Source: an uncultured Lachnospiraceae bacterium (GTDB taxonomy: Bacteria; Bacillota; Clostridia; Lachnospirales; Lachnospiraceae). From it: a DNA stretch of 60,753 nt. The stretch is from NCBI GenBank assembly GCA_944377405.1, contig CALWES010000011.1, forward strand, positions 1-60,753. The letters run 5' to 3'. Under the pieces are notes generated by a model. The model was given only the letters and a program-made list of their open reading frames with translations, did no database searches and was not told the origin of the DNA. The position numbers and the translations under genes are program-made. Within the stretch, counting starts at the first letter, position 1, and the number at the start of each line of letters is the position of its first letter. Of the stretch, positions 34,939-44,774 are shown piece by piece.

Positions 34939-35501
34939 ATGTAAAGCTCTATGCCTCACAGGCGGATCCGGTGCTGGAGGCCATCCGGCGGGACGGGGTC
35001 TGCTTCTCAAAGGAGGCCTATGTCAGAAAAAAATACGGGGAGAGCGCCTGGATCTTCCTGACGGCCTACCGCTTTTTCGTAAAGGAGGCGGAGGCCTATG
35101 TTCCAAAGCCGGAGGGAGCTGAGTTTCCCTACTGGGCTTACGGGGATCTCCTAAGCTTTGATCATTCCGGCAGCAGCCATGTGCTGGAGCTTTCCGTTCC
35201 GGCGGACCAGGCCGTGTTCTTCCGGGTGGCGGACTGGAACCGGATCCTCTGCATGAAGTACCTGCCGGAGGACGAGGCAGACGGCCGGCGCTTCCAGGAG
35301 GAGCTGGCCCAGTGCGGACTCAGGGAGGATACGGTGATGCGCTCCTCCTTCTATCCGGAGTGGAAGGCACGCATCATGGAAAGCTGGAAACGGCTGTTCC
35401 GCTTCCATAAGGAGATCGCCGCAGGAGACCTTCAGGACCTGGCTGGGATCCAGGTGGGCCTCTGGCAGATCCGGGAAGAGTGGCTTACAAAAGTGTACTA
35501 A
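34935..35501 (+). CDS. DUF3841-like protein, second of a tandem pair
   Basis: Also 188 residues, starting with MNVKLYASQ. It shares the layout of the upstream gene: N-terminal W/F-rich module, VFFRVADWNRILCMKYLP in the middle (compare ITHVNIEKWGAILNYSYIP) and SSFYPEWKARIMESWKRLF near the end. The pair has diverged strongly outside these anchors, so the duplication is old. ATG at 34935 follows GGAGG closely. Function unknown. Confidence 0.72.
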   Translation: MNVKLYASQADPVLEAIRRDGVCFSKEAYVRKKYGESAWIFLTAYRFFVKEAEAYVPKPEGAEFPYWAYGDLLSFDHSGSSHVLELSVPADQAVFFRVADWNRILCMKYLPEDEADGRRFQEELAQCGLREDTVMRSSFYPEWKARIMESWKRLFRFHKEIAAGDLQDLAGIQVGLWQIREEWLTKVY

Positions 35502-35537
35502 AAAAAATACAAAATACTTTTTGCGGAAAAAGGAAAG

Positions 35538-35560
35538 GCGCTTGCATTGCAGGCGCTTTT
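35538..35560 (+). terminator. Rho-independent terminator before the ribosomal protein operon
   Basis: GCGCTTGC pairs with GCAGGCGC (one G-U) around ATT, followed by TTTTATGTTATT. It isolates the S10 operon from the DUF3841-like genes. Confidence 0.8.
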
Positions 35561-35569
35561 ATGTTATTC

Positions 35570-35823
35570 TTGACGGGCTGTGAATTGATAGCGTAGATGC
35601 GTAAGGTTGCTGTATGAGGCGAATACATAAGCGCATACGGGTTTTTACGCGGAGCGAATGTCAAAACAAATGTTGGCGACAAGTCACTGTACCACAACTT
35701 AGCTCCGGTCAGCCGGATAGCGGGGTGCAGGTCGAGAAGAGACTTCGAGACACACCCGACACCGTGTACAGTCACCACTTGTCGTACTGAGCAGTAAAGT
35801 ACGAATAGGAGGCGACTTTTTTT
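35570..35823 (+). promoter_or_regulatory. S10 operon promoter and structured leader
   Basis: TTGACG (35570-35575) with a weak -10 (TAGATG at 35594) gives a leader of over 200 bases and no gene. A long-range stem pairs CGACAAGT (35677-35684) with ACTTGTCG (35777-35784) and CTGTAC (35687-35692) with GTACAG (35766-35771). Inside are a TCCGG-TCAG-CCGGA hairpin and a GGGTG/CACCC-closed arm. A further CGTACT/AGTACG hairpin (35783-35803) stands just before AGGAGG (35807-35812), and GGCGAC occurs both in the stem (35675) and at the ribosome site (35811). Probably an autoregulatory ribosomal protein leader. Confidence 0.65.
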
Positions 35824-36258
35824 ATGGCAAGTCAGATTATGAGAATTACTCTCAAGGCTTATGATCACCAGCTGGTAGATCAGTCAGCAGCAAAAATCGT
35901 GGAGAACTGCAAGAAGACCGGTTCTCAGGTAAGTGGTCCGGTACCGCTTCCCACAAAGAGGGAGATCGTTACGATCCTCCGTGCGGTTCACAAGTATAAG
36001 GACAGCCGTGAGCAGTTCGAGCAGAGAACCCACAAGAGACTCATCGACGTCATCAATCCGGGTCCCAAGACCATGGAGTCCTTACAGAGACTGGATATGC
36101 CCGCAGGCGTATACATCGATGTACAGATGAAGAACGAGAACGGCAAGAGCGCTCCCAAGAAGCAGCTCATCACAAAGCCGGCAGCAAAGAGACCCGCAGC
36201 GAAGAGACCCGCTGCAAAGAAGCCCGCACCGAAGAAGGCAGAGGGCGCAGAGGCCTAA
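35824..36258 (+). CDS. rpsJ: 30S ribosomal protein S10 with a basic C-terminal extension
   Basis: A 144-residue S10. Residues 1 to about 103 are ordinary S10 ([36 protein letters not shown]). The last 40 residues are a Lys/Ala/Pro-rich tail made of repeated [10 protein letters not shown] units, resembling histone H1-type tails and absent from standard S10 of about 102 residues. S10 also acts as NusE in antitermination. First gene of the S10 operon. The ribosome site is 11 bases from the ATG, longer than usual. Confidence 0.96.
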   Translation: MASQIMRITLKAYDHQLVDQSAAKIVENCKKTGSQVSGPVPLPTKREIVTILRAVHKYKDSREQFEQRTHKRLIDVINPGPKTMESLQRLDMPAGVYIDVQMKNENGKSAPKKQLITKPAAKRPAAKRPAAKKPAPKKAEGAEA

Positions 36259-36417
36259 GACAGGCCCGAAACTCAGGTAACAGATCCCCAGGGGGATATG
36301 ATTACAAATAAGAAAGAACCTTTTCATCACTCCGGGAAAAAGGAGCGATGCGCTGGTCTTTCATGAATGCGCAGGACGCATTCCGCTGTAGATTAAAAAA
36401 GGAGGAAACAAAAACAC
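36259..36417 (+). other. Structured intergenic spacer between rpsJ and rplC
   Basis: A 159-base gap, unusually long for this operon. It holds two hairpins, ATCCC-CAGG-GGGAT (36284-36297) and AATGCG-CAGGA-CGCATT (36366-36382), then GGAGG 12 bases before the rplC start. No open frame or T-run terminator. It may tune rpsJ against rplC-rplD expression. Confidence 0.45.
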
Positions 36418-37053
36418 ATGAAGAAAGCAATTCTTGCTACCAAGGTTGGAATGACTCAGATTTTCGCTGAGAGCGGAGAGCTCGTTCCGGTAACCGTCCT
36501 TCAGGCTGGACCCTGTGTGGTAACTCAGGTAAAGACTGTTGAGAACGACGGCTACGATGCGGTTCAGGTAGGTTTCTCAGACATGAGAGAGAAGCTTGCC
36601 AACAAGCCGGAGAAAGGCCACTTTGAAAAGGCTGGCGTATCCGTAAAGAGATACGTAAGAGAGTTCAGACTGGAGAACGCAGCTGAGTACAAGGTAAAGG
36701 ACGAGATCAAGGCTGACATCTTTGCAGCAGGGGACAGAGTAGACGCTACCGCTGTTACAAAGGGTAAGGGCTTCCAGGGCGCTGTCAAGAGACTGGGACA
36801 GCACAGAGGACCCATGAAGCACGGTTCCAAGTTCCATCGTCATCAGGGTTCCAATGGTTCCGCTACTACCCCGGGCCGCGTGTTCAAGGGTAAGGGAATG
36901 CCGGGACACATGGGTTCCGTACAGAGAACGATCGAAAACCTTGAAGTAATAAAGGTCGATGCAGAGAACAATCTGCTGTTGGTTAAGGGCTCCGTTCCGG
37001 GACCGAAGAAGTCCCTTATAACCATCAAAGAGACCGTAAAGGTATCAAAGTAA
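36418..37053 (+). CDS. rplC: 50S ribosomal protein L3
   Basis: A 211-residue L3, an early-assembly protein near the peptidyl transferase centre. Typical start [15 protein letters not shown] and the [21 protein letters not shown] loop. It follows a 159-base structured spacer, and rplD starts 28 bases later. Confidence 0.98.
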   Translation: MKKAILATKVGMTQIFAESGELVPVTVLQAGPCVVTQVKTVENDGYDAVQVGFSDMREKLANKPEKGHFEKAGVSVKRYVREFRLENAAEYKVKDEIKADIFAAGDRVDATAVTKGKGFQGAVKRLGQHRGPMKHGSKFHRHQGSNGSATTPGRVFKGKGMPGHMGSVQRTIENLEVIKVDAENNLLLVKGSVPGPKKSLITIKETVKVSK

Positions 37054-37081
37054 TTTGGTGGAAGGAAAGGAGGAAACTTAA

Positions 37082-37702
37082 ATGGCAAACGTATCTGTAT
37101 TCAACATGCAGGGTAAAGAAGTAGGTAAGATGGACCTTAACGACGCTGTATTCGGCGTAGAAGTTAACGAAAATCTTGTACATATGGCAGTTGTTGCCCA
37201 GCTTGCCAACATGCGTCAGGGTACGCAGAAGGCAAAAACCAGATCTGAAGTTTCCGGCGGCGGCAGAAAGCCCTGGAGACAGAAGGGAACCGGTCATGCA
37301 AGACAGGGATCCATCAGAGCTCCTCAGTGGACCGGCGGCGGCGTAGTATTCGCTCCCGTACCGAGAGATTACTCCATGTCCATGAACAAGAAGGAGAAGA
37401 GAGCTGCTATGAAGTCTGCTCTTACAAGCCGCGTTGAGGCCGGCAAGCTCATCGTTCTGGACGAGCTGAAGCTGGATGCTATCAAGACCAAGGCATTTGC
37501 AGAGGTGCTTGAGGCCCTGAACCTGAAGAAGGCTCTTGTGATCCTTGACGAGAACGACAAGAACGTGGTTCTTTCCGCAAGAAACATTCCGGATGTGAAG
37601 ACCACTCAGGTCAACACCCTGAACGTATACGACGTAATGAAGTACAGCACCGTAGTCGTTACCAAGAAGGCGGTTTCAAACATTGAGGAGGTATACGCAT
37701 AA
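37082..37702 (+). CDS. rplD: 50S ribosomal protein L4
   Basis: A 206-residue L4 lining the exit tunnel, with the loop GGRKPWRQKGTGHARQGS. In gammaproteobacteria L4 represses the S10 operon by binding the leader; whether that occurs here is not known. Its TAA overlaps the ATG of rplW. Confidence 0.98.
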   Translation: MANVSVFNMQGKEVGKMDLNDAVFGVEVNENLVHMAVVAQLANMRQGTQKAKTRSEVSGGGRKPWRQKGTGHARQGSIRAPQWTGGGVVFAPVPRDYSMSMNKKEKRAAMKSALTSRVEAGKLIVLDELKLDAIKTKAFAEVLEALNLKKALVILDENDKNVVLSARNIPDVKTTQVNTLNVYDVMKYSTVVVTKKAVSNIEEVYA

Positions 37703-38001
37703 TGGCAGCAATCAATTATTATGATGTGATCTTAAAGCCTGTAGTATCAGAGACTTCCATGAATGCTATGGCTCAGAAGAAATACACCTTCCTCGTAGCG
37801 CCTGAGGCAACCAAGTCACAGGTGAAGGAAGCTGTAGAGAAGATGTTCCCGGGCACCAAGGTTTCATCCGTAAACACGATGAACAAGCCTGGCAAGGACA
37901 GAAGACGGGGAATGGTCATCGGCAAGACTGCCAAGACCAAGAAGGCTATCGTAACCCTTACCGAGGACTCCAAGGAGATCGAGGTATTCCAGGGCCTGTA
38001 A
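37702..38001 (+). CDS. rplW: 50S ribosomal protein L23
   Basis: A 99-residue L23 at the tunnel exit, a docking site for trigger factor and SRP. Motifs YYDVILKPVVSE and KKYTFLVAPEA. Start overlaps the rplD stop by one base (TAATG). Confidence 0.98.
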   Translation: MAAINYYDVILKPVVSETSMNAMAQKKYTFLVAPEATKSQVKEAVEKMFPGTKVSSVNTMNKPGKDRRRGMVIGKTAKTKKAIVTLTEDSKEIEVFQGL

Positions 38002-38063
38002 ATTCCCACATTATGCAGACGGGTACTGCGACAATAAACTATTAAAGGAGAAATTGAAAAGTC

Positions 38064-38909
38064 ATGGGTATTAAGACATACAAGGCTTATACACCTTCCA
38101 GAAGACATATGACTGGTTCCGACTTCAGCGAGGTCACCAAGACCACTCCTGAGAAGTCACTGCTTGCCGGAAAGAAGAAGACTGCCGGCCGTAACAACCA
38201 GGGTAAGATCACCGTCAGACATCACGGCGGCGGAAACAGACAGAAGTACAGAATCGTTGATTTCAAGAGAAATACCAAGGACGGTATCTCCGCAAAGGTC
38301 ATCGGCATCGAGTACGATCCCAACAGATCTGCAAACATCGCTCTGATCTGCTATGAGGACGGCGAGAAGGCATACATCCTTGCTCCTGCAGGACTGACCG
38401 ACGGAATGAAGGTCATGAGCGGCGAGAACGCCGAGGCAAGAGTCGGCAACTGCCTCCCGCTTTCCAAGATCCCGGTAGGCGCCAGCGTGCACAACATCGA
38501 GCTGCTTCCGGGCAAGGGCGGACAGATGGTTCGTTCCGCAGGAAACTCTGCTCAGCTGATGGCTAAGGAAGGAAAGTACGCAACTCTGAGACTTCCCTCC
38601 GGCGAGATGCGCATGGTTCCCATCGAGTGCCGTGCAACCATCGGTGTAGTAGGAAACGGCGAGCACAACCTGATCAACTACGGTAAGGCCGGCCGCAAGA
38701 GAAACATGGGCTGGAGACCTACCGTAAGAGGTTCCGTTATGAACCCCAACGACCATCCCCACGGTGGTGGTGAGGGTAAAGCTCCCATCGGACGTCCGGG
38801 TCCCTGCACACCTTGGGGCAAGCCTGCTCTTGGTCTTAAGACCAGAAAGAAGAAAAAGGCTTCCAACAAGCTGATCGTAAGAAGACGTGATGGTAGAGCC
38901 ATCAAGTAA
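38064..38909 (+). CDS. rplB: 50S ribosomal protein L2
   Basis: A 281-residue L2, essential for subunit joining and peptidyl transfer. The conserved region [21 protein letters not shown] is present in full (segment near residue 225). Normal length. Spacer of 62 bases after rplW. Confidence 0.98.
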   Translation: MGIKTYKAYTPSRRHMTGSDFSEVTKTTPEKSLLAGKKKTAGRNNQGKITVRHHGGGNRQKYRIVDFKRNTKDGISAKVIGIEYDPNRSANIALICYEDGEKAYILAPAGLTDGMKVMSGENAEARVGNCLPLSKIPVGASVHNIELLPGKGGQMVRSAGNSAQLMAKEGKYATLRLPSGEMRMVPIECRATIGVVGNGEHNLINYGKAGRKRNMGWRPTVRGSVMNPNDHPHGGGEGKAPIGRPGPCTPWGKPALGLKTRKKKKASNKLIVRRRDGRAIK

Positions 38910-38928
38910 GATAGGAGGATAAAGGAAT

Positions 38929-39213
38929 ATGGCAAATCGTTCATTAAAAAAAGGACCGTTCGCTGATGCCTCTCTGCTGAAGAAGGTAGACGCTATGAAC
39001 GCTTCAGGACAGAAGTCCGTAATCAAGACCTGGTCACGCCGTTCTACTATCTTCCCGCAGATGGTAGGCCACACAATTGCAGTGCATGACGGAAGAAAGC
39101 ATGTGCCTGTATACGTTACAGAGGACATGGTTGGACATAAGCTCGGTGAGTTCGTTGCTACCAGAACCTTCAGAGGACATGGCAAGGACGAGAAGAAGAC
39201 CGGCGTAAGATAA
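38929..39213 (+). CDS. rpsS: 30S ribosomal protein S19
   Basis: A 94-residue S19 of the 30S head, partner of S13. SLKKGPFAD start and [20 protein letters not shown] motif. AGGAGG lies upstream. Confidence 0.98.
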   Translation: MANRSLKKGPFADASLLKKVDAMNASGQKSVIKTWSRRSTIFPQMVGHTIAVHDGRKHVPVYVTEDMVGHKLGEFVATRTFRGHGKDEKKTGVR

Positions 39214-39236
39214 GTTAGCGGAAGGAGGAATCTACT

Positions 39237-39626
39237 ATGGCAAAGGGACATAGATCACAAGTTAAAAGAGAAAGAAATGCCGTTAAGGATACCAGACCAA
39301 GCGCTAAGCTTTCATACGCTAGAGTTTCGGTACAGAAGGCATGCTTCGTATTGGACGCTATCAGAGGCAAGGATCTGAACACCGCCCTTGGTATCGTTAC
39401 ATATAACCCAAGATATGCTTCATCCTTAGTAAAGAAGTTACTTGAGTCCGCAGCAGCAAATGCGGAGAACAACAACAACATGGACAGAGAGAACCTTTAT
39501 GTAGCAGAGTGCTACGCAGACAAGGGACCTACCATGAAGAGAGTACAGCCGAGAGCACAGGGCAGAGCTTATCGCATCGAGAAGCGCACCAGCCACATCA
39601 CAGTTGTTCTTGACGAGAGAAAGTAA
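39237..39626 (+). CDS. rplV: 50S ribosomal protein L22
   Basis: A 129-residue L22 whose beta hairpin reaches the exit tunnel ([18 protein letters not shown] tail, here [17 protein letters not shown]). The tunnel loop is the site of macrolide-resistance changes in other species; none is evident by eye. AGGAGG before the ATG. Confidence 0.98.
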   Translation: MAKGHRSQVKRERNAVKDTRPSAKLSYARVSVQKACFVLDAIRGKDLNTALGIVTYNPRYASSLVKKLLESAAANAENNNNMDRENLYVAECYADKGPTMKRVQPRAQGRAYRIEKRTSHITVVLDERK

Positions 39627-39636
39627 GGAGGAAAGC

Positions 39637-40293
39637 ATGGGACAGAAAGTTAATCCACACGGCCTGAGAGTCGGTGTTATTAAAGACTGGGATTCCAGAT
39701 GGTTCGCAGAAGGCAAGGATTTTGCTGACAGCCTTGTTGAGGACTACAACATCAGAAAGTTCCTGAAGAAGAAGCTCGCTCCGGCCGGTATCTCAAAGAT
39801 CGAGATCGAGAGAGCAGCAGACAGAGTCAGACTGATCATCTATACCGCTAAGCCGGGCGTAGTGATCGGTAAGGGCGGCGCAGAGATCGAGAAGCTGAAG
39901 ACGGAAGTTCAGAAGCTGACCACAAAGAAGGTATTTGTGGACATCAAGGAGATCAAGAGACCGGACAGAGACGCGCAGCTCGTAGCAGAGAGCATCGCGC
40001 AGCAGCTTGAGAACCGTGCGTCCTTCAGACGTGCCATGAAGCAGGCTATGCAGCGTACCATGAAGTCCGGAGCCCTGGGCATCAAGGCAGCTGTATCCGG
40101 AAGACTGGGCGGCGCTGATATCGCGCGTTCAGAGTTCTATTCAGAGGGTACCATCCCGCTTCAGACCTTAAGAGCCGACATTGATTACGGTTTTGCCGAG
40201 GCTGACACCACCTATGGAAAGCTGGGCATCAAGGTTTGGATCTACAAGGGAGAGGTACTTCCCCAGAAGAAACAGGAAGGGAGCGATAAATAA
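39637..40293 (+). CDS. rpsC: 30S ribosomal protein S3
   Basis: A 218-residue S3 forming the mRNA entry site. [15 protein letters not shown] start, KH domain with [12 protein letters not shown], and [14 protein letters not shown]. The ATG at 39637 follows AAGGAGG and begins the conserved MGQKVNP; an in-frame extension to 39604 overlaps rplV and is not used. Confidence 0.98.
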   Translation: MGQKVNPHGLRVGVIKDWDSRWFAEGKDFADSLVEDYNIRKFLKKKLAPAGISKIEIERAADRVRLIIYTAKPGVVIGKGGAEIEKLKTEVQKLTTKKVFVDIKEIKRPDRDAQLVAESIAQQLENRASFRRAMKQAMQRTMKSGALGIKAAVSGRLGGADIARSEFYSEGTIPLQTLRADIDYGFAEADTTYGKLGIKVWIYKGEVLPQKKQEGSDK

Positions 40294-40295
40294 TC

Positions 40296-40733
40296 ATGTT
40301 AATGCCAAAGAGAACAAAATATCGTAAGCAGCAGCGTGGTTCCATGAAGGGCAGAGCTTCTAGAGGCAACAAGATTGCCTACGGTGAGTTCGGTCTTGTC
40401 GCTACCGAGCCGTGCTGGTTAAAGGCAAATCAGATCGAGGCAGCCCGTGTTGCCATGACCCGTTACATCAAGCGTGGCGGTAAGGTTTGGATCAAGGTAT
40501 TCCCGGACAAGCCGGTAACCTCCAAGCCCATCGGCGTACGTATGGGATCCGGAAAGGGCGCCGTTGAGTTTTATGTAGCAGTAGTTAAGCCGGGCCGCGT
40601 AATGTTCGAGATCGCAGGTGTTCCGGAGGAGACGGCTAGAGAGGCATTACGTCTTGCAATGCATAAGTTACCGCTTACTTGCAAGATCGCTTCTAAGGCA
40701 GAGTTGGAAGGCGGTGATAACAGTGAAGAGTAA
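40296..40733 (+). CDS. rplP: 50S ribosomal protein L16
   Basis: A 145-residue L16 near the A site. [15 protein letters not shown] is the family start, two bases after rpsC. The ending lies inside the start of rpmC (11-base overlap). Confidence 0.98.
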   Translation: MLMPKRTKYRKQQRGSMKGRASRGNKIAYGEFGLVATEPCWLKANQIEAARVAMTRYIKRGGKVWIKVFPDKPVTSKPIGVRMGSGKGAVEFYVAVVKPGRVMFEIAGVPEETAREALRLAMHKLPLTCKIASKAELEGGDNSEE

Positions 40734-40929
40734 GAAGTATTTAGAAGAGCTCAAGGCAAAGGATGCAGCAGCCCTTAAGGAAGATCTCGTTGCTGCGAAG
40801 AAGGAACTTTTCAACTTAAGATTCCAGAACGCGACTAACCAGCTTGATAATACCGCAAGGATCAATGAGGTTCGCAAGAATATCGCCAGAATCCAGACTG
40901 TTATCACTGAGAAGTCCAAGGCAGAATAA
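40723..40929 (+). CDS. rpmC: 50S ribosomal protein L29
   Basis: A 68-residue L29, helical, at the tunnel exit beside L23. Conserved [18 protein letters not shown] and ARIQTVI. The start is the GTG at 40723 inside the end of rplP, giving [11 protein letters not shown], the usual clostridial beginning. Longer in-frame readings overlap rplP and lack homology. Confidence 0.93.
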   Translation: MKSKKYLEELKAKDAAALKEDLVAAKKELFNLRFQNATNQLDNTARINEVRKNIARIQTVITEKSKAE

Positions 40930-40953
40930 CCGAAGGAAAGGAGAACATTAACC

Positions 40954-41208
40954 GTGGAAAGAAATCTTAGAAAGACCCGTACCGGTAAGGTGATCAGCAA
41001 TAAGATGGATAAGACCATTACTGTTGCGATCGAGGATAATGTTAAACATCCTTTAATCGGTAAGATCGTTAAGAGCACATACACCCTGAAGGCGCATGAC
41101 GAGAACAACGAGTGCGGCGAAGGCGATATCGTAGAAGTAATGGAAACAAGACCCCTCTCCAAGACCAAGAGATGGAGACTGGTAAAGGTTGTTGAGAAGG
41201 CTAAATAA
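40954..41208 (+). CDS. rpsQ: 30S ribosomal protein S17
   Basis: An 84-residue S17, a primary 16S rRNA binder. [22 protein letters not shown] start with GTG codon, and [16 protein letters not shown] end. GGAAAGGAG lies upstream. Confidence 0.98.
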   Translation: MERNLRKTRTGKVISNKMDKTITVAIEDNVKHPLIGKIVKSTYTLKAHDENNECGEGDIVEVMETRPLSKTKRWRLVKVVEKAK

Positions 41209-41229
41209 GCGGAAAGGAAGTTTAAAACT

Positions 41230-41598
41230 ATGGTACAGCAGGAAACCAGACTTAAGGTCGCTGATAATACCGGAGCAAAAGAACTCCTCTGCATCCGTGT
41301 TATGGGCGGCTCAACCAGAAGATATGCCCGCATCGGCGATGTGATCGTTGCTTCTGTCAAAGATGCAACACCGGGCGGCGTTGTAAAGAAGGGCGACGTT
41401 GTCAAGGCAGTCGTTGTCCGCACTGTTCAGAAGACCCGTCGTCAGAACGGCTCCTACATTCGCTTCGACGAGAATGCAGCCGTTATCATCAAGGACGACA
41501 AGACCCCGAGAGGAACCCGTATTTTCGGGCCGGTTGCAAGAGAGCTTCGTGACCATCAGTTCATGAAGATCGTATCCCTTGCACCGGAAGTATTATAA
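41230..41598 (+). CDS. rplN: 50S ribosomal protein L14
   Basis: A 122-residue L14 at the intersubunit face. [22 protein letters not shown] start and [14 protein letters not shown] end. Twenty-one bases after rpsQ. Confidence 0.98.
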   Translation: MVQQETRLKVADNTGAKELLCIRVMGGSTRRYARIGDVIVASVKDATPGGVVKKGDVVKAVVVRTVQKTRRQNGSYIRFDENAAVIIKDDKTPRGTRIFGPVARELRDHQFMKIVSLAPEVL

Positions 41599-41610
41599 GG
41601 AGGTGCCCGC

Positions 41611-41916
41611 ATGCGTAAGATCAAGAAAGACGATATGGTCAGAATTATCGCAGGTAAGGACAAGGGTAAGGACGGAAAGGTGCTCAGCGTTGACGCTAAG
41701 AACAACAAGGTGATCGTTGAGGGATGCAATATGGTCACCAAGCACCAGAAGCCTGCGGCAGGAAATCCACAGGGCGGCATCTTAAAGAAGGAAAGCCCGC
41801 TGGACATTTCAAATGTTATGCTTCTGGTTGACGGTCAGCCCACCAAGGTTGGCTTCAAGATGGAAGGCGACAAGAAGGTCCGCGTGGCAAAGAAGACCGG
41901 CAAGGTTATAGCATAA
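41611..41916 (+). CDS. rplX: 50S ribosomal protein L24
   Basis: A 101-residue KOW-domain protein that starts 50S assembly. [20 protein letters not shown] is the KOW motif. Overlapping AAGGAGG site twelve bases after rplN. Confidence 0.97.
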   Translation: MRKIKKDDMVRIIAGKDKGKDGKVLSVDAKNNKVIVEGCNMVTKHQKPAAGNPQGGILKKESPLDISNVMLLVDGQPTKVGFKMEGDKKVRVAKKTGKVIA

Positions 41917-41935
41917 GCGAAAGGAGGAAAAAACT

Positions 41936-42475
41936 GTGGCCAGATTAAAAGATATCTACAATTCAGAGATCAAGGACGCCATGATCAAGAAGTTCGGTTA
42001 CAAGAACATCATGGAAGTTCCGAAGCTGGAGAAAATCGTCATCAACATGGGCGTTGGCGAGGCTAAGGAAAATGCCAAGGTTTTGGACTCTGCTGTCAGA
42101 GACCTGGAGATCATCTCCGGACAGCACGCTGTAACCACCAAAGCCAGAAAGTCTGTTGCAAACTTCAAGATCCGTGAGGGCATGCCCATCGGATGTAAGG
42201 TAACTCTCAGAGGAGAGAAGATGTATGATTTCGCAGATCGTCTCATCAACCTTGCACTTCCCCGTGTACGTGACTTCAGAGGCGTTAACCCCAACGCTTT
42301 CGACGGAAGAGGAAACTACGCGCTCGGTATCAAGGAGCAGCTCATCTTCCCGGAAATCGAGTACGATAAGGTAGACAAGACCAGAGGTATGGACATTATC
42401 TTCGTTACCACTGCAAAGACTGACGAAGAGGCCAAGGAACTGTTAAGACTGTTCAACATGCCGTTTGCGAAATAA
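41936..42475 (+). CDS. rplE: 50S ribosomal protein L5
   Basis: A 179-residue L5 that carries 5S r[22 protein letters not shown], and ending in [24 protein letters not shown] start at 41936 after AAAGGAGG. Confidence 0.98.
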   Translation: MARLKDIYNSEIKDAMIKKFGYKNIMEVPKLEKIVINMGVGEAKENAKVLDSAVRDLEIISGQHAVTTKARKSVANFKIREGMPIGCKVTLRGEKMYDFADRLINLALPRVRDFRGVNPNAFDGRGNYALGIKEQLIFPEIEYDKVDKTRGMDIIFVTTAKTDEEAKELLRLFNMPFAK

Positions 42476-42491
42476 GGGAGGAACTTAAGAG

Positions 42492-42677
42492 ATGGCTAAA
42501 ACTTCTATGAAGATTAAGCAGCAGCGTCCTGCCAAGTTCTCTACCAGAGAATACAACAGATGCAGAATTTGCGGCAGACCGCACGCTTACCTGAGAAAGT
42601 ACGGCATTTGCCGTATCTGCTTCAGAGAGCTTGCATACAAGGGCGAGATCCCGGGCGTAAGAAAAGCAAGCTGGTAA
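42492..42677 (+). CDS. rpsN: 30S ribosomal protein S14, zinc-binding type
   Basis: A 61-residue type Z S14 with the zinc ribbon CRICGRP...GICRICFRE (two C-x-x-C pairs) and the C-terminal VRKASW. Type Z S14 needs zinc; a zinc-free paralogue, if any, lies elsewhere. A 154-base structured gap follows. Confidence 0.98.
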   Translation: MAKTSMKIKQQRPAKFSTREYNRCRICGRPHAYLRKYGICRICFRELAYKGEIPGVRKASW

Positions 42678-42831
42678 AACCGGGGCATTTCCTGAAAAAG
42701 ACAGGGAGCCTTCGGAGCCTCTCTCCGCGTAAGGGAGAGAGGGCCTGCCTTCGGGCGGGCGCTTAGATGTAAAGAGATGTAAAACACAAGAGAAAGGATA
42801 TCGTATATACATACGTAAAGGTAAATGAACT
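42678..42831 (+). other. Structured intergenic spacer between rpsN and rpsH
   Basis: No gene is present. Two strong adjoining hairpins: CCTCTCTCC with GGAGAGAGG (42718-42742, seven-base loop) and GCCTGCC-TTCG-GGCGGGC (42743-42760), a stable UUCG tetraloop. No T run follows, so it is not a plain terminator. The position, just before the gene for S8, is notable because S8 is the spc operon regulator in E. coli. Confidence 0.55.
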
Positions 42832-43233
42832 ATGGCTATGAGTGATCCGATCGCAGACATGCTTACAAGAATCCGTAACGCAAATGTCCGCAAACACAAA
42901 ACGGTTGACATCCCGTCATCCAAGATGAAGCTTGCTATCGCTGACATCCTTGTAAAGGAAGGCTATGTTGAGAAGTATGAGCTTGTTGACAACGGAAACT
43001 TCAAGGATATCAGAATCACCTTAAAGTACACGGCAGACGGCGCAGAGCGCATCCTGACCGGTATCAAGAGAATCTCCAAGCCCGGTCTTCGCGTATATGC
43101 CGGCAAGGAGAACATGCCGAAGGTACTGAACGGACTTGGCACTGCTATTATTTCAACGAATGTAGGCGTTATCACTGACAAGGAAGCTCGTCAGAAGGGC
43201 GTCGGCGGAGAAGTTCTCTGCTTCGTTTGGTAA
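42832..43233 (+). CDS. rpsH: 30S ribosomal protein S8
   Basis: A 133-residue S8, primary binder of helix 21 of 16S r[19 protein letters not shown] start and GGEVLCFVW end. Preceded by the hairpin-rich spacer. The immediate ribosome site is weak (AAAGG), in contrast to most genes of the operon. Confidence 0.98.
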   Translation: MAMSDPIADMLTRIRNANVRKHKTVDIPSSKMKLAIADILVKEGYVEKYELVDNGNFKDIRITLKYTADGAERILTGIKRISKPGLRVYAGKENMPKVLNGLGTAIISTNVGVITDKEARQKGVGGEVLCFVW

Positions 43234-43302
43234 TAGATACATCTGAAAACAGTCGGCACGCACAGGGGCCGACCGACAATTTAAGAAGGAGGAACATACA
43301 GC

Positions 43303-43845
43303 ATGTCACGTATTGGAAGACAGCCGGTTGCGATCCCGGCAGGGGTTACCGTCACCATCGCAGACGGAAACCTTGTGACTGTTAAGGGCCCGAAGGGAGA
43401 GCTTACAAGACAGTTCGCCCATGAGCTCACGATCGAGGAAAAAGATGGACACATCGAAGTTACACGTCCGAATGATTTAAAGAGGATCAAAGCGCTTCAC
43501 GGTCTCACAAGGACCCTGATCCACAACATGGTTACTGGTGTGACCACCGGCTATGAGAAGGTTCTCGAGGTCAACGGTGTTGGTTACAGAGCAGCAAAGC
43601 AGGGCAAGAAGCTGGTGCTGAACCTGGGTTACTCTCATCCCGTAGAGATGGAGGATCCGGAGGGCATCGAGACTGTCTGCGACGGTCAGAACAAGATCAT
43701 CGTAAAGGGCATCTCCAAGGAGAAGGTCGGACAGTATGCAGCTGAGATCAGAACCAAGAGACCGCCGGAGCCTTACAAGGGCAAGGGTATCAAGTACGAT
43801 ACTGAGGTGATCAGACGTAAGGTCGGCAAGACAGGTAAGAAGTAA
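43303..43845 (+). CDS. rplF: 50S ribosomal protein L6
   Basis: A 180-residue L6 near the sarcin-ricin loop. [16 protein letters not shown] start and the C-terminal [16 protein letters not shown] motif. AAGGAGG before the ATG. Confidence 0.98.
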   Translation: MSRIGRQPVAIPAGVTVTIADGNLVTVKGPKGELTRQFAHELTIEEKDGHIEVTRPNDLKRIKALHGLTRTLIHNMVTGVTTGYEKVLEVNGVGYRAAKQGKKLVLNLGYSHPVEMEDPEGIETVCDGQNKIIVKGISKEKVGQYAAEIRTKRPPEPYKGKGIKYDTEVIRRKVGKTGKK

Positions 43846-43863
43846 TCTAAGGAGAGTGTAAAG

Positions 43864-44232
43864 ATGATTAACAAAAAGTCAAAGAGCGAAATTCGCCAGA
43901 AAAAGCACGCAAGACTTCGTAATCGTATCTCAGGAACCGCTGAGAGACCGCGTCTTTGCGTATTCAGAAGTAATAATCATATGTATGCTCAGATTATCGA
44001 CGACACTGTTGGCCACACCCTCTGCGCAGCTTCCACCATGGAGGCAGATGCAAAGAAGGCCCTTGAGTACACCGACAACGTTGAAGCAGCAGCATATGTA
44101 GGAAAGGCGATCGCCGAGAAGGCACTGGAAAAGGGCATCAAGACGGTCGTATTCGATAGAGGCGGTTTCATTTATCATGGAAAAGTTAAGGCGCTTGCAG
44201 ATGCAGCACGTGAAGCCGGACTGGAATTCTAA
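43864..44232 (+). CDS. rplR: 50S ribosomal protein L18
   Basis: A 122-residue L18, binds 5S rRNA with L5. [23 protein letters not shown] and [24 protein letters not shown]. Normal length. Confidence 0.98.
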   Translation: MINKKSKSEIRQKKHARLRNRISGTAERPRLCVFRSNNHMYAQIIDDTVGHTLCAASTMEADAKKALEYTDNVEAAAYVGKAIAEKALEKGIKTVVFDRGGFIYHGKVKALADAAREAGLEF

Positions 44233-44249
44233 GGGGAGGAGAGGAAATA

Positions 44250-44759
44250 ATGAAGCGTAATATTATCGATCCGAAATCATTAGAATTAAACGACAAAGTA
44301 GTTGCAATCAAGCGCGTATCCAAGACCGTTAAGGGTGGACGTACCATGAGATTTTCCGCACTGGTAGTAGTTGGAGACGGCAACGGCCATGTAGGCGCAG
44401 GCCTGGGCAAGGCTGCCGAGGTTCCGGAGGCTATCAGAAAAGGTAAGGAAGCAGCTACAAAGAACCTGATTCAGATTTCAATGGACAAGAACAATTCGGT
44501 ACCGCATGACTATACAGGAAAGTTCGGCAGCTCAACCGTAATGCTGAAGAGAGCTCCTGAAGGTACCGGTGTGATCGCAGGCGGTACCGCTCGTGCGGTT
44601 CTGGAGCTTGCAGGCATCAAGAACATCCGTACCAAGGTCCTTGGCTCAACCAACAAGGTAAACTGTGTACTGGCTACCCTGGAGGGCTTAAAGGCCATGA
44701 AGACTCCGGAGCAGGTTGCAGCACTCAGAGGCAAGACCGTGGAAGAGATTCTTAAGTAA
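44250..44759 (+). CDS. rpsE: 30S ribosomal protein S5
   Basis: A 169-residue S5, important for decoding accuracy. [22 protein letters not shown] and [16 protein letters not shown] are the conserved blocks. Confidence 0.98.
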   Translation: MKRNIIDPKSLELNDKVVAIKRVSKTVKGGRTMRFSALVVVGDGNGHVGAGLGKAAEVPEAIRKGKEAATKNLIQISMDKNNSVPHDYTGKFGSSTVMLKRAPEGTGVIAGGTARAVLELAGIKNIRTKVLGSTNKVNCVLATLEGLKAMKTPEQVAALRGKTVEEILK

Positions 44760-44774
44760 TAGGAGGAAACAGAG

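Noticed and set aside
35502..35823. tRNA or small protein gene in the S10 leader
   Set aside because: No cloverleaf and no ATG frame with a ribosome site; the pairing pattern fits an mRNA leader.
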